Notes: generated by a model from the letters alone, not told the origin. Counted from the stretch's first letter, positions 7,487 through 16,500 are shown. The stretch: DNA of 63,425 nt from an uncultured Roseiflexus sp. (GCA_937935075.1 CALGYB010000020.1:1-63425), one strand, 5' to 3'. Numbers and translations are program-made.

Positions 7487-9370
7487 ATGACCGCGGAAAC
7501 TGAAGCCACCATGCACGAACCCACGGCGGTGCCGTTTCGTGCCGAAGTGCGTCAGTTGCTCAACATCCTGGCACATTCGCTCTACACCGATCGCGAAATC
7601 TTCCTGCGTGAACTGATCTCGAATGCGTCCGATGCGCTGCACCGTGTTCAGTTCGAGATGTTGACCAATCAACATGTGCGCGATCCAGACGCCCCTTTCG
7701 AGATTCGTATCAGCGTCGATAAGGACGCGAAAACGATCACAATCAGCGACACCGGTATCGGCATGACCCGCGAGGAACTGATCGAAAACCTGGGGACGAT
7801 TGCGCACTCGGGTACGCGCATGTTGATCGAAAACCTGGAAGCTGCGCAACGCGCGAATATCATCGGTCAGTTCGGCGTCGGTTTTTACTCCGCATTCGTG
7901 GTTGCCGATGAAGTGACGGTCATTTCGCGTTCATACCGTCCCGACGCCGAAGCAGCGCTCTGGCGCTCGCAGGGAGGCGAAAGTTTTGTCGTCGATGCAG
8001 CGGAACGTGAGCAGCGCGGCACAACGATCATTCTCAAATTGAAAGAAGAGGCGCACGAATTCGCCGATGAATGGCGGTTGCGGCAGATCGTGCGCCGCCA
8101 CTCGAATTATGTCGCTTTCCCGATCTACATTGGTGACGAGCGCGTCAATGAGTCGACGGCGCTCTGGCATCAGCCGCCGCGAAATGTCGAAGCAGCGCAG
8201 TACCACGAGTTCTACCGCCAGATGACGTTCGACTACGACGATCCGCTATTGTATGTACACTTCTCGTCTGAGGCGCCGCTCGACTTGCACGCCATTCTGT
8301 TTGTTCCCGCGAAGCGTGAGCGCGGCTTTATCGAACGGCGGATGGAGGGGAAGATCCGTCTCTACTCGCGCAAGGTGCTCATTCAGGAAGACGCAAAGGA
8401 CGTTCTGCCGCCATACTTCCGCTTCGTCGAAGGCGTGGTCGATAGCGAAGACCTTCCGCTCAACGTCTCGCGCGAAGGTGTGCAGCGCGACGCCGGTCCG
8501 AACCGCGATCCTATCGTGCAGCGCATCAAGAAGTCGCTGACCAACCGCCTGACGAAAGAACTGGTCGATCTGGCGGAGAAAGACCCGGCGAAATACGCCG
8601 CCTTCTGGCGCGAGTTCAGCCCGTTTATCAAGGAAGGCATTGCAACCGACCCGCTGGCGCGCGATGATCTGTTGCCGCTGCTGCGCTTCCATACAACGAA
8701 ATCAGGTGATCAACTGGCGTCGCTCGCCGACTATAAGGGGCGCATGATCGAAGGGCAGAACGAGATTTACTACGTCATCGCCGCCGACCTGGAGAGCGCG
8801 CGGCGCAGCCCGCACCTCGATGCGCTGAACGACCGCGGCATCGAGGCGCTCTTGCTCTACGACGTGATGGACAGTTTTATGCTCAACGGGTTGCGCGAGT
8901 ACCAGGGGTTGAAATTGCGCAATATAGACGACCCGAACCTCTCATTGCCGGGTGAAGCGCAGGCGCCGGAGGCTTCAATCAGCGACGAACAGTTCACCAG
9001 GCTGGTGAACGCCTTCAAAGAAACGCTGGGGGAGCGCGTGACGACTGTGCGCGCCTCGAGTGTGCTGCGCCATAACCCGCTGCGCCTGGTATCGCCCGAG
9101 GATCAGCAGTACAACCGCGAGATGGCGCGCGTTCAGCGTATCCTCGACCGCGACTTCAAAGTGCCGCCGAAGATCGTCGAGCTGAACCGCAGTCACCCGC
9201 TGATCGTCGATCTGGCGCGCCTGGCGGAATCTGGCGGCGATGCGATGCTGATGCGCAACCTGATCGAGCAGTTGTACGAGAATGCACTGCTGCTCGAAGG
9301 GTTGCACCCCAATCCTGCCGACATGGTCGGGCGCATTCAGGCGCTGATGGAGGCGGCAGCGCGCAGGTAG
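7487..9370 (+). CDS. htpG: Chaperone HtpG (bacterial Hsp90)
   Basis: This 627-aa cytosolic ATP-dependent chaperone folds and remodels client proteins as a dimer. The N-terminal GHKL ATPase domain is clear: REIFLRELISNASDALHRV carries the catalytic Glu and Asn, ISDTGIGMTREEL the DxGxG motif, and IGQFGVGFYSAF the lid glycines. The middle domain (about 230-490, including LPLNVSREG with its catalytic-loop Arg) and C-terminal dimerisation domain follow. Full family length, with no eukaryotic-type charged linker. It stands alone; the upstream inverted repeat suggests stress control. It converges on the glucosidase gene with only 21 bp between them. Confidence 0.97.
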   Translation: MTAETEATMHEPTAVPFRAEVRQLLNILAHSLYTDREIFLRELISNASDALHRVQFEMLTNQHVRDPDAPFEIRISVDKDAKTITISDTGIGMTREELIENLGTIAHSGTRMLIENLEAAQRANIIGQFGVGFYSAFVVADEVTVISRSYRPDAEAALWRSQGGESFVVDAAEREQRGTTIILKLKEEAHEFADEWRLRQIVRRHSNYVAFPIYIGDERVNESTALWHQPPRNVEAAQYHEFYRQMTFDYDDPLLYVHFSSEAPLDLHAILFVPAKRERGFIERRMEGKIRLYSRKVLIQEDAKDVLPPYFRFVEGVVDSEDLPLNVSREGVQRDAGPNRDPIVQRIKKSLTNRLTKELVDLAEKDPAKYAAFWREFSPFIKEGIATDPLARDDLLPLLRFHTTKSGDQLASLADYKGRMIEGQNEIYYVIAADLESARRSPHLDALNDRGIEALLLYDVMDSFMLNGLREYQGLKLRNIDDPNLSLPGEAQAPEASISDEQFTRLVNAFKETLGERVTTVRASSVLRHNPLRLVSPEDQQYNREMARVQRILDRDFKVPPKIVELNRSHPLIVDLARLAESGGDAMLMRNLIEQLYENALLLEGLHPNPADMVGRIQALMEAAARR

Positions 9371-9391
9371 ACGCTGCTTTTCTCCCTGACG

Positions 9392-11104
9392 CTATGGCAA
9401 AACCGCTCCGATGTACGCCTCGAATGGCGCCAATGTTAGATGCGCCGGGTCTTCTTCGCCCGCCGGTCGCGGATGACTGGAGAAGATGGTACGCAAGCAC
9501 GTTGCGTCACCCGGCGCGACACTCGTTGTCACCGGTTCAGCCGTAAAGTTCAGCGCCACAAGGCAGCATTGTTCCGGCATCGTGCGCAGAAACGCCAGGT
9601 AGCGTTCCTCTCCCGGATGAAGCGGCGTATAATCGCCAGCCAACAACGCCGGGGTCGCCTGGCGCACAGCAATCAGGCGACGATAGTAGGTAAGCAGGGA
9701 GTCAGGTTTGCCATCCTGCTCAGCGACGTTCACACCCTGGGCGTAGTTTGGATTGACCGGCAGCCAGGTTATCACGCCAGGCGGGCTGAAACCGGCATTT
9801 GGCGCATTCGCCCACTGGATCGGCGTCCGACAGCGGTCTCGACTGATCTTCGCCGCCAGGTTCATCGCTTCGTCAGGGGGAACGCCATCGCCGACTGCTG
9901 CGTGATACAGATTGACCGCCTGATTGTCGCGCAACTGCTCGAACCGTTCGAGCAGCAGATCGGTCATGCCGATCTCCTCGCCGTTGTAAAGCACCGGCGT
10001 GCCTTTCAGCGTCAGCAGCATCGCCACATGCAGGCGGGCAAGCGCCGCGTCGTTGACCCCGTCCCCATACGCCGTCCACATGCGGCCGACGTCGTGGTTC
10101 CCCAGGGTGTTGCAGGGCCACGCACCCGGCGGCAACGCCGCCAGACGTGCTGCCTGATTGGCGCGGATCCAGGCAGGCGTCAACCGATTGGTGCGCATCA
10201 ACGGAAAGTTGAACACCAGGTGCAACTCATCGTCGCCGCTACCGTAGTACGCAATATCGTCACCCTCGCCGATCAGCACGCGATCGCCCGGATATTCGTC
10301 TACCAATGCCCGCAATTCCTTCATCAACTCATGCAACCCTGGTTGCTGCACCTGGTAGCGGAACATCAAGGCAAACTGCTCCCAGAGTTCCCTGGTCTCC
10401 TCCGGCGAGCGATTCTCGCGCCACATGCGCAGCATCTCGATCTGCGACAATTTCGACTGTTGCGGCGTCAGATTCGGGTCTTCGAAGATCGTATCGATAG
10501 CATCGAGGCGAAATCCATCGACGCCCATATCGAGCCAGAACCGCACTGCCTGCCACATCGCCTGTTTGACGGCCGGGTTGCGCCAGTTCAGATCGGGCTG
10601 TTCCTTGAAGAAAAAGTGGTAGTAATACTGCCCGGTCGTTTCATCGAAGGTCCAGGCGGAGCCGCCAAACGCCGAATACCAGTTGTTCGGCGGGCCGCCA
10701 TCGGGCGCCGGATCGCGCCAGATGTACCAGTCGCGCTTGGGGTTGGCGCGGCTAGAGCGTGACTCCTTGAACCAGGGATGCTCTTCGGACGTGTGGTTGA
10801 GGACGAGATCGAGCAGGACGCGCATACCACGCGCATGCGCACCTTCCAGGAAGTGTCGAAAATCGTCCAGGGTTCCGTACTCCGGCGCCACGCCGGTGTA
10901 ATCGGAGATGTCGTAACCGCAGTCGGCGTTGGGCGAGGGATAGTGCGGCGAGAGCCAGAGTGCACCGACCCCCAGATCGCGCAGGTAATCAAGCCGGTCG
11001 ATCATCCCGGCGAAATCGCCGATGCCGTCTCCGTTGCCATCGGCGAAACTGCGTGGATAGATCTGATAGAACACCGTTGTCTGCCACCATTTGAGCGATT
11101 GCAT
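9392..11104 (-). CDS. GH13 alpha-glucosidase (oligo-1,6-glucosidase / trehalose-acting type)
   Basis: This 570-aa glycoside hydrolase opens with WWQTTVFYQIYPRSFADGNG, the usual start of oligo-1,6-glucosidase, alpha-glucosidase and trehalose synthase-like enzymes. The conserved GH13 regions are present: DLVLNHTS (about 99-106), GFRLDAID with nucleophile Asp201, LIGEGDD with acid/base Glu280, and LGNHD with the transition-state Asp338. The likely reaction is release of terminal alpha-linked glucose in the cytoplasm; no signal peptide is seen. Exact linkage preference cannot be read from sequence. A perfect palindrome lies 24 bp upstream of the start, between SD and the next gene. Confidence 0.92.
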   Translation of the reverse strand: MQSLKWWQTTVFYQIYPRSFADGNGDGIGDFAGMIDRLDYLRDLGVGALWLSPHYPSPNADCGYDISDYTGVAPEYGTLDDFRHFLEGAHARGMRVLLDLVLNHTSEEHPWFKESRSSRANPKRDWYIWRDPAPDGGPPNNWYSAFGGSAWTFDETTGQYYYHFFFKEQPDLNWRNPAVKQAMWQAVRFWLDMGVDGFRLDAIDTIFEDPNLTPQQSKLSQIEMLRMWRENRSPEETRELWEQFALMFRYQVQQPGLHELMKELRALVDEYPGDRVLIGEGDDIAYYGSGDDELHLVFNFPLMRTNRLTPAWIRANQAARLAALPPGAWPCNTLGNHDVGRMWTAYGDGVNDAALARLHVAMLLTLKGTPVLYNGEEIGMTDLLLERFEQLRDNQAVNLYHAAVGDGVPPDEAMNLAAKISRDRCRTPIQWANAPNAGFSPPGVITWLPVNPNYAQGVNVAEQDGKPDSLLTYYRRLIAVRQATPALLAGDYTPLHPGEERYLAFLRTMPEQCCLVALNFTAEPVTTSVAPGDATCLRTIFSSHPRPAGEEDPAHLTLAPFEAYIGAVLP

Positions 11105-11127
11105 GGAAGGATTCTCCGTCTATGGCA

Positions 11128-11143
11128 CGTTCGACATCGAACG
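11128..11143. promoter_or_regulatory. Palindrome upstream of the GH13 gene
   Basis: CGTTCG and CGAACG flank ACAT as a perfect inverted repeat, 24 bp upstream of the glucosidase ATG on the reverse strand. It could be an operator or a leader hairpin. Confidence 0.35.
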
Positions 11144-11152
11144 TTCCTCAAC

Positions 11153-11713
11153 TCATATCGGGCGTTGCGCTGCGAGCCAGGCCACGAACGCCGCCAGATG
11201 GGGAAACTCTGTCAGTCCCTCGCTCGCATTCATCCAGAACTCGTCCAATGAGCGGTTGCCAGCCCGCTCATACGCCAACGCCTGCACCAGCGTCTCGACG
11301 CGGTCGAGCGCTTTGACAAACCGCGCCTCGCGCGTTGCGCCGGCGGCGTACTCTTCCCACAGCAGAATCAGGTGGTCACCGCCGGGGAGGGCAGCGCAGA
11401 GTTCCGCCATGGCACGGCGCTCTGCGTCGCGCTTGGCGGATTCGCCGATCAGGCGGCGCGCCGAGAGCGGCAGATCGCCCAGCAACGCCTCGGCGAGATC
11501 GTGAACCACTGCCATCGCCAGCACTCGTTCGCGGTTGAATGAGGCGTCTGCCGCCGTCAATACGAGCGCCAGCGCAGCAATCCCAAAACTATGCTCCGCC
11601 ACGCTTTCGGCAGCGGGTATGCCACGCTGCAGCCAGCCGGTGCGCGGCAGCATCTTGAGCGATACAATGCGCTCAGCCAATCGGGCGTATGTCGCAGCGG
11701 TTTGATCGTCCAT
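11153..11713 (-). CDS. HD domain phosphohydrolase (YfbR/HDDC2-like 5'-deoxynucleotidase)
   Basis: I start this 186-aa protein at the ATG at 11713, which has GAAGG 8 nt upstream; an in-frame GTG six codons earlier is the alternative. The HD-type metal ligands are visible: the first His in ESVAEHSFG, then VVHDLAEALLGD with the His-Asp pair and the catalytic Glu, and a later Asp in ALDRVETLVQAL. This pattern and length fit the YfbR/HDDC2 group, which removes the 5' phosphate from deoxynucleoside monophosphates. Substrate remains inference. Confidence 0.85.
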   Translation of the reverse strand: MDDQTAATYARLAERIVSLKMLPRTGWLQRGIPAAESVAEHSFGIAALALVLTAADASFNRERVLAMAVVHDLAEALLGDLPLSARRLIGESAKRDAERRAMAELCAALPGGDHLILLWEEYAAGATREARFVKALDRVETLVQALAYERAGNRSLDEFWMNASEGLTEFPHLAAFVAWLAAQRPI

Positions 11714-11775
11714 CGGGCGCCTTCGATACACGTGCGTCTATTATAGCGGCTTCTGGCAGCCCGCCTTCCAGACAA

Positions 11776-11920
11776 CAGGACTTGCGCGGTCGACTCACAG
11801 GCGAGCCGTGTGACGGCGCTTTTTGCCTTCGGCAGAGCAGTACTTAACCACGTTGATCAGGAGCGCCATGCTGCCACAGGCTCTGGCGAAGCCAGAAAAC
11901 GCGCCATCGCGTAAGATAAC
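11776..11920 (+). mobile_element. MITE-like element, family M1 (degenerate copy)
   Basis: The left end CAGGACTTGCGCGGT (11776-11790) matches the terminal repeat of the copies at 17050 and 54734. Internal text CTTTTTGCCTTCGGCAGAGC and CAGGCTCTGGCGAAGCCAGA is shared with them. The right end (around 11906-11920) is eroded, so no target duplication can be seen. No ORF. Confidence 0.7.
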
Positions 11921-11968
11921 AGCGCCGGCGGCCATACGCGCGGACGCGAACGCCCGCGCTAAACGAAC

Positions 11969-11992
11969 AAAGCCCCGCTGTCGCGGGGCTTT
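11969..11992 (-). terminator. Rho-independent terminator of the lipoprotein gene
   Basis: AAAGCCCCGC and GCGGGGCTTT form a perfect 10-bp stem with a 4-nt loop, flanked by A/T on both sides. It lies 37 bp beyond the stop codon of the reverse-strand gene at 12029-13249. Confidence 0.85.
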
Positions 11993-12028
11993 CCGAACAA
12001 TTATCAAGCCGCCATCACGCGCCTCTGG

Positions 12029-13249
12029 TTAGCTGCGTGTGATCGTGATCTGCACCGATCCGTCCGACGCAGTCGAGAACTGAACCATCACCTCGTCCGC
12101 ATCTTTCTTGAACTCGAGGATGTAGCCGTTCTGAGCATCACCATACTCATATGTCAACTGGTATCCAAGTTTGGGATACTCAGTCTTGAAGAAGGTCAGG
12201 ACCGAGTCGATGCTGGCGTTCACCTTGCCCATCGTGGTGTTGGGCATTGCCATATCGACCTGTGTGCCTGACGGCAACGGCAGATCGACACCGACCGTTT
12301 GCCCGCTGCAAGCAGCCGGGAGGGTGATCGTCGTTTTGTTGATGTCTTCGAGCGACCAGTTGTAGACAATCGTGCCTTCCGAAACCGGCATGCCGCCGCC
12401 AAGCATCTCGGACCAACCGGCAGTGTTGGATGTTACTTTGATCGTCAGGTCATACTTGACCAGATAGCCGCCATCGCGGGCCACCCAGAGATCGGCCTTT
12501 TCCACTGTGGCGCCGAACTGATTGATCGTCTCCTGATCGAGCGTGTAACGATCCGTCAGTATGCCGTTGACCGTTTCGTCACGATTGACGAGTTGCGCCG
12601 AGCCGGTCTGAATCGGGGCGGTCATTGCGTCGGCAATGCCGCGCAGCATGTCGCCCATGCCGGTCATCATACCTGGTTGACAGAGTTCTTTCCCATCCTG
12701 ACGCTGGTAGACATACAGCGTATCACCGACGCTGTAGAGTTCCGATTGTGTCGATGGCGCACCCTGTCTGTTCTCGACGATCAGGGTATAGCCGGTCTTG
12801 CTTGGTCGATGCACCGCTTGCGTGTAGGTTGTCTGCGACTCGATAGTCTTACCATCTGTCGTTTTGCCGTTCATCTTCGACACAACGGTCATCCGGTAGC
12901 TCTCGAGTTGGGACAGGTTCGCCTGGCTTTGCGGCAGCGGGATCGTTTCTCCGCCGCCTGTGGCGGGCGCCGCAGGAGTGCCGCCGCCTGTGGCGGGCGC
13001 CGCAGGAGTGCCGCCGGTTGGCGGGGGGGCGACGGGTACTGTCTGTGCCGGGGGATTCGCCGGCGCCTGTGTTGGTTGTTCAGCGGCGCGGGTTGGTTGC
13101 GCGGCAGGCGTTGAAGCATTACCGGAAGCAGCCGCTGGAGAAGCGGTTGGTTGCGCATTTCCCTGCGAAAGGAAAGGCAGATTGCCGCATCCGCCGATGG
13201 CGAGCGCGCCAATCAGCAGTATTATGACGAGAAACGCTTGGGATTTCAA
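12029..13249 (-). CDS. Hypothetical lipoprotein
   Basis: I start this at a TTG with a strong AAGGAGG 6 nt upstream, giving 406 aa and a clean lipoprotein signal (hydrophobic LVIILLIGALAIGGC, lipobox Cys21). A low-complexity Pro/Ala/Thr/Gly linker (about 25-105) contains two exact copies of a 10-residue GGGTPAAPAT-type unit. The folded part (about 110-406) has alternating beta-like strands with QTTYTQAVHRPSKTGYTLIV and a C-terminal domain near YPKLGYQLTYEYGDAQNGY. It loosely recalls LppX/LolA-type lipid-binding beta shells, but I cannot assign a family. It is surface-anchored and has its own terminator. Confidence 0.8.
   Translation of the reverse strand: MKSQAFLVIILLIGALAIGGCGNLPFLSQGNAQPTASPAAASGNASTPAAQPTRAAEQPTQAPANPPAQTVPVAPPPTGGTPAAPATGGGTPAAPATGGGETIPLPQSQANLSQLESYRMTVVSKMNGKTTDGKTIESQTTYTQAVHRPSKTGYTLIVENRQGAPSTQSELYSVGDTLYVYQRQDGKELCQPGMMTGMGDMLRGIADAMTAPIQTGSAQLVNRDETVNGILTDRYTLDQETINQFGATVEKADLWVARDGGYLVKYDLTIKVTSNTAGWSEMLGGGMPVSEGTIVYNWSLEDINKTTITLPAACSGQTVGVDLPLPSGTQVDMAMPNTTMGKVNASIDSVLTFFKTEYPKLGYQLTYEYGDAQNGYILEFKKDADEVMVQFSTASDGSVQITITRS
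12951..13010 (-). repeat. Perfect 30-bp tandem duplication inside the lipoprotein linker
   Basis: Positions 12951-12980 and 12981-13010 are identical. They keep the reading frame and add ten residues of Pro/Ala/Gly linker. Confidence 0.95.
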
Positions 13250-13371
13250 TGATTCCTCCTTGTCAGTTGTTGTGATATGACGAATCAGATATCGCGCGAT
13301 ACCGGGTGTTTCCCCATAATGAGACACCCAAATAAATGAACGGAAGAAGTGGCGGTTTTAGGCAATCCCGA

Positions 13372-14097
13372 TCATCGAATTCCGGCGCGCCGCATATATT
13401 CCAGCACACCGGCGGGACCGATCTGTGCTTCGAGCGTCAGCATGCGTTCGAGGAGCGGGCGATAGGGGTGGTTCGATTCGCGCATTGCGGCAGCGGCTTT
13501 GTGGCAGCCGAGGTAACTGAGGTGACGGTACGCCACCCATTCGGCGAACCCCTCGATCAGGTCGTGGTCGTCGAGGAGCGGGCAGTTCTCACCCTGCCAG
13601 GCATGGGCGTATTCGTGCGCAACGACCGTGCGGAAAAGCAATTTCGGCAGCCCGTAGAGCATGTAAATGACACGCAACCGGCCGTGGCGCTGATACAATC
13701 CCAGCGCCGGCGCCTCCCCCGACAGCGGTGGTTTGTCCTGTGACCGCACTGCTGCCAGCGTCGGCGCATCCACCAGCCGAAACTCGACCCCGACCCGCAA
13801 CGCCATGCCGAGTTGGGCAATAATTGCGGCGACGGTTTCATCGAACAACGTCCGCGCAACATGTGGATCGTAAATGGCCGTTGCGTGGCATGCTTCGCAC
13901 AGACGCCGGCCGTCGTGCAGCGTCCAGTAGCGGTTGCCGAGCGGCGCCGAGCAGACATCGCAACGATCGCGTTCGCGGATGCAGCGCGCGCAGTAGCGTT
14001 CGCGCCGCCCATGGATGAAGTAATACCCGTCAATCAGCGGTGCACCGCACGCTGCACAACGGAGCGTGTCGGGAATATCGGGGGCGCGACCGGACAT
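13372..14097 (-). CDS. LIM-like zinc finger / DA1-like zinc metallopeptidase
   Basis: I start this 241-aa protein at the ATG at 14097. Residues about 12-70 hold four CxxC pairs (CAAC, CARC, CDVC, CEAC) spaced like a LIM or treble-clef zinc module. The C-terminal half carries HEYAHAW, an HExxH zinc site, with the third ligand region EGFAEWVAY about 20 residues later. The stretch around YGLPKLLFRTVVAHEYAHAW resembles the peptidase of plant DA1, which has GLPRLL before HEMMHAW and EGICQ after it. DA1 is a LIM-containing protease that acts on growth regulators; the bacterial role is unknown. No signal peptide, so it is cytoplasmic. It lies alone between the lipoprotein and sirtuin genes. Confidence 0.8.
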   Translation of the reverse strand: MSGRAPDIPDTLRCAACGAPLIDGYYFIHGRRERYCARCIRERDRCDVCSAPLGNRYWTLHDGRRLCEACHATAIYDPHVARTLFDETVAAIIAQLGMALRVGVEFRLVDAPTLAAVRSQDKPPLSGEAPALGLYQRHGRLRVIYMLYGLPKLLFRTVVAHEYAHAWQGENCPLLDDHDLIEGFAEWVAYRHLSYLGCHKAAAAMRESNHPYRPLLERMLTLEAQIGPAGVLEYMRRAGIR

Positions 14098-14448
14098 GGA
14101 ACACCTGAAACCAGTCCCTGAGCGACTCACACAAAGGCACAGGGGCACGAAGGCGGTGCGGTACGGCGATCATCTCGCGTCATCAATCCTGCTTCCTCCC
14201 GCACTTTGCGCCTGTGTGTCTTTGCGTTCATCGCACTCAAAACAGCGACGCATCTGAACATCATTATACGCTCTTTCGGATGTTGCGAACATGTGGTATC
14301 ATATACATGAAATGATTGCACATCTCCACGCCGCTGCGTCGGGCAACATTGGCGCAACATTGTCATCAGACCGACCCATATCGCCGGGGATGGCTGGCGT
14401 GTCCAACATCGAATGTTCGATGTTGAACTATCTGTAGTGTAAACAGGT
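14098..14448. other. Intergenic region between DA1-like and sirtuin genes
   Basis: This 351-bp gap holds a 'cacaaaggcacaggggcacgaagg' type simple repeat near 14128, an AT-richer stretch at 14265-14315 (possible divergent promoters, no clean boxes) and the palindrome at 14404-14425. No gene is evident. Confidence 0.5.
14404..14425. promoter_or_regulatory. Palindrome upstream of the sirtuin gene
   Basis: CAACATCGA and TCGATGTTG are perfect 9-bp arms around ATGT. It ends 24 bp before the sirtuin ATG, the same distance and similar core as the palindrome before the GH13 gene. Confidence 0.45.
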
Positions 14449-15219
14449 ATGGATTGGGCAGAGATCAAGCACGCTGCCGACCTGCTCCAGGGCGCGCGCA
14501 GCGTTGTTGCGCTCACCGGCGCAGGCATCAGTACGCCATCCGGCATCCCGGACTTCCGTGGTCCCAAAGGGGCGTGGCAGCAGGTTGATCCCGCCGAAGT
14601 CGCATCGTTGCAACAATTTTTGCGCAATCCGCGCGCATTCTACGACTGGTTCCGTCCCCTGCTCGACAGAGTATTGTCGGCGGCGCCGAATGCGGCGCAC
14701 TATGCGCTCGCAGCGCTCGAGCAGCAGAAGGTGCTCAACGCGATTATTACCCAGAACTTCGATGGATTGCATCAGCGCGCCGGATCGCGCGAAGTCTACG
14801 AACTGCATGGGCACCTGCGCACCGCTACCTGTCCGGAGTGCGAGCGTCAGATCCCCACCCACGTATTGCTGCCCAAAATCCGTCGTGGTGAGGCGCCGCG
14901 GTGCAGTTGCGGTCACCCGCTCAAACCGGATGTGGTACTGTTCGACGAGATGTTGCCGCGCGGGTTGTACTGGCTGGCGCGGCGCGCAGTCGAGCACGCC
15001 GATGTCATTATCGTCGCCGGAACTTCGCTGGAAGTCTTCCCCGTCAGCGAGTTGCCCGCCATTGGCTTGCGCCACGGTGCGAAATTGATTATCATCAATA
15101 CCGGCCCGACCCATATGGACGGGTGCGCCGAGGCGGTTATCCGCGCTGATGTTGCGTTGGTGTTGCCGCAGCTTGTCGAGCAGGCAACCGGCGTGCCCCT
15201 CCTCGAACGAACACGATAG
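14449..15219 (+). CDS. cobB: NAD-dependent protein deacylase, Sir2 family
   Basis: This 256-aa cytosolic sirtuin removes acyl groups from lysines using NAD+. The NAD-binding motif VVALTGAGISTPSGIPDFRG (about 18-37), ITQNFDGLHQRAG, the catalytic His in ELHGHL and the GTSLEVFP loop are all present. The zinc module has the expected four cysteines: CPEC, then CSCG further on. No N-terminal targeting sequence. Acetyl-CoA synthetase is the classic target in other bacteria, but is not encoded here. It is followed at 13 bp by prfB, so the two may be co-transcribed. Confidence 0.95.
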   Translation: MDWAEIKHAADLLQGARSVVALTGAGISTPSGIPDFRGPKGAWQQVDPAEVASLQQFLRNPRAFYDWFRPLLDRVLSAAPNAAHYALAALEQQKVLNAIITQNFDGLHQRAGSREVYELHGHLRTATCPECERQIPTHVLLPKIRRGEAPRCSCGHPLKPDVVLFDEMLPRGLYWLARRAVEHADVIIVAGTSLEVFPVSELPAIGLRHGAKLIIINTGPTHMDGCAEAVIRADVALVLPQLVEQATGVPLLERTR

Positions 15220-15232
15220 CAAGGAGTTGGTT

Positions 15233-16340
15233 GTGACAACCATGGACCTGGAGGTCCTGCGGACGCGCTTCGAGAGCGTTCGCGGGCGTCTTTGACTTAC
15301 CGGCGAAATATCAGGAGATCGCGGTGCTCGAAGAACGCGCCGCCAACCCGAATCTGTGGAATGATCCCCGCGAGGCGCAGGGGATCATGCAACGCCTGAC
15401 GCGCCTGAAGGAAGAAGTCGAGCGGATTGAGGCGCTCGACCGCCAGTTGACGGCGCTTGCCGATCTGATCGAACTTGCCGCCGCCGAGGAGGACGACTCG
15501 CTCCAGGCGGACATCGCCGCCGAACTTGAGCGTACCAGCAGGGAGATCGAGGCGCTGGAGATCGAGGTGCTGCTCAGCGGTCCTTACGATGACCGCGACG
15601 CCTTCCTGTCGATCAAAGCCGGGATGGGCGGAACGGATGCCCAGGATTGGGCGGAGATGCTGCTGCGCATGTATATGCGCTGGGGTGAACGGCGCGGCTT
15701 CCAGGTCGCGCTGATCGATCAGAGCGATGGCGAAGAAGCCGGGATCAAGAGCGCTACCATCGAACTGCGCGGACCCTACGCCTATGGCAACGCCAAAGCC
15801 GAAGCCGGCGTCCACCGCCTGATCCGCCTCTCGCCGTTCAATGCCGGCAACACACGCCAGACGTCCTTCGCAATGGTCGAGGTGCTGCCCGAAGTGGACG
15901 ATGTGACCGAGGTCGTCATTCGACCGGAGGATATTCGTATCGATGTCTTCCGCGCGTCCGGACATGGCGGGCAGGGGGTGAATACGACCGACTCGGCAGT
16001 GCGCATCACCTACAAGCCGGGCACACCGGAGCAGATTGTGGTGACCTGTCAGAACGAGCGTTCGCAGTTGCAAAACCGCGAAACCGCCATGCGTGTGTTG
16101 CGCGGGCGCCTGCTCGAACGCGAACTCCAGCGCAAACGCGAAGAACGCGCCCGTCTGCGCGGCGAGTATCGCCAGGCGGACTTCGGCAGCCAGATGCGCA
16201 CCTACTACCTGCACCCTTACACGCTGGTGAAAGACCATCGCACCGATTATGAAACCAGCGATGTGCAGGCAGTGCTCGCCGGCGACATCGATCCGTTCAT
16301 TGAGGCGTATCTGCGGTCGAACATCGGGAAGGAAACGTGA
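15233..16340 (+). CDS. prfB: Peptide chain release factor 2 with programmed +1 frameshift
   Basis: RF2 ends translation at UGA and UAA codons. The reading frame opens at GTG 15233 (AAGGAG 6 nt upstream; ATG at 15242 is an alternative) and reaches an in-frame TGA at 15293-15295. A +1 shift at CTT-TGA-C moves ribosomes into the long frame, which runs from GAC 15294 to 16340. The joined product (about 368 aa) contains the RF2 tripeptide SPF (RLSPFNAG) and the hydrolysis motif GHGGQGVN. Low RF2 makes ribosomes pause at TGA and frameshift, giving autoregulation. A gene caller that ignores the shift would start too late, at 15324. It follows the sirtuin gene closely. Confidence 0.95.
15290..15296 (+). 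promoter_or_regulatory. prfB: Programmed frameshift site CTTTGAC of prfB
   Basis: CTT TGA C is the canonical RF2 recoding heptamer. The upstream internal Shine-Dalgarno seen in E. coli is weak here: GCGGGCGT in place of a clean AGGGGG. Confidence 0.93.
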
Positions 16341-16376
16341 CGCGCGTTCTCCGTCCATTTCCCACGCCCGACGGAA

Positions 16377-16500
16377 TTAAATATGGTTTTTGCGAACATC
16401 ATCCGGTATCGCCCGGTAAAGCCCGCGCAGGCGGGCGTTGCAGCCGTCGCCCGCGGCTTCAGCCGCCGGGCGGACTGACCGCAAGTTAGTATCAGTTCTC
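16377..16500 (-). repeat. Dispersed GC-rich repeat, family R1
   Basis: In reverse orientation this copy carries the CCGGGCGATACCGGAT module and the CCCGCGGCTTCAGCCGCCGG hairpin. Its end, CTGACCGCAAGTTAGTATCA, recurs with one change at 53589-53608. Confidence 0.8.

Noticed and set aside
9440-10762. 440-codon forward ORF opposite the GH13 glucosidase
   Set aside because: Shadow frame; the reverse strand holds all GH13 catalytic motifs.
15297-16358. 353-codon reverse ORF opposite prfB
   Set aside because: Shadow frame; the + strand encodes RF2 with SPF and GGQ motifs.
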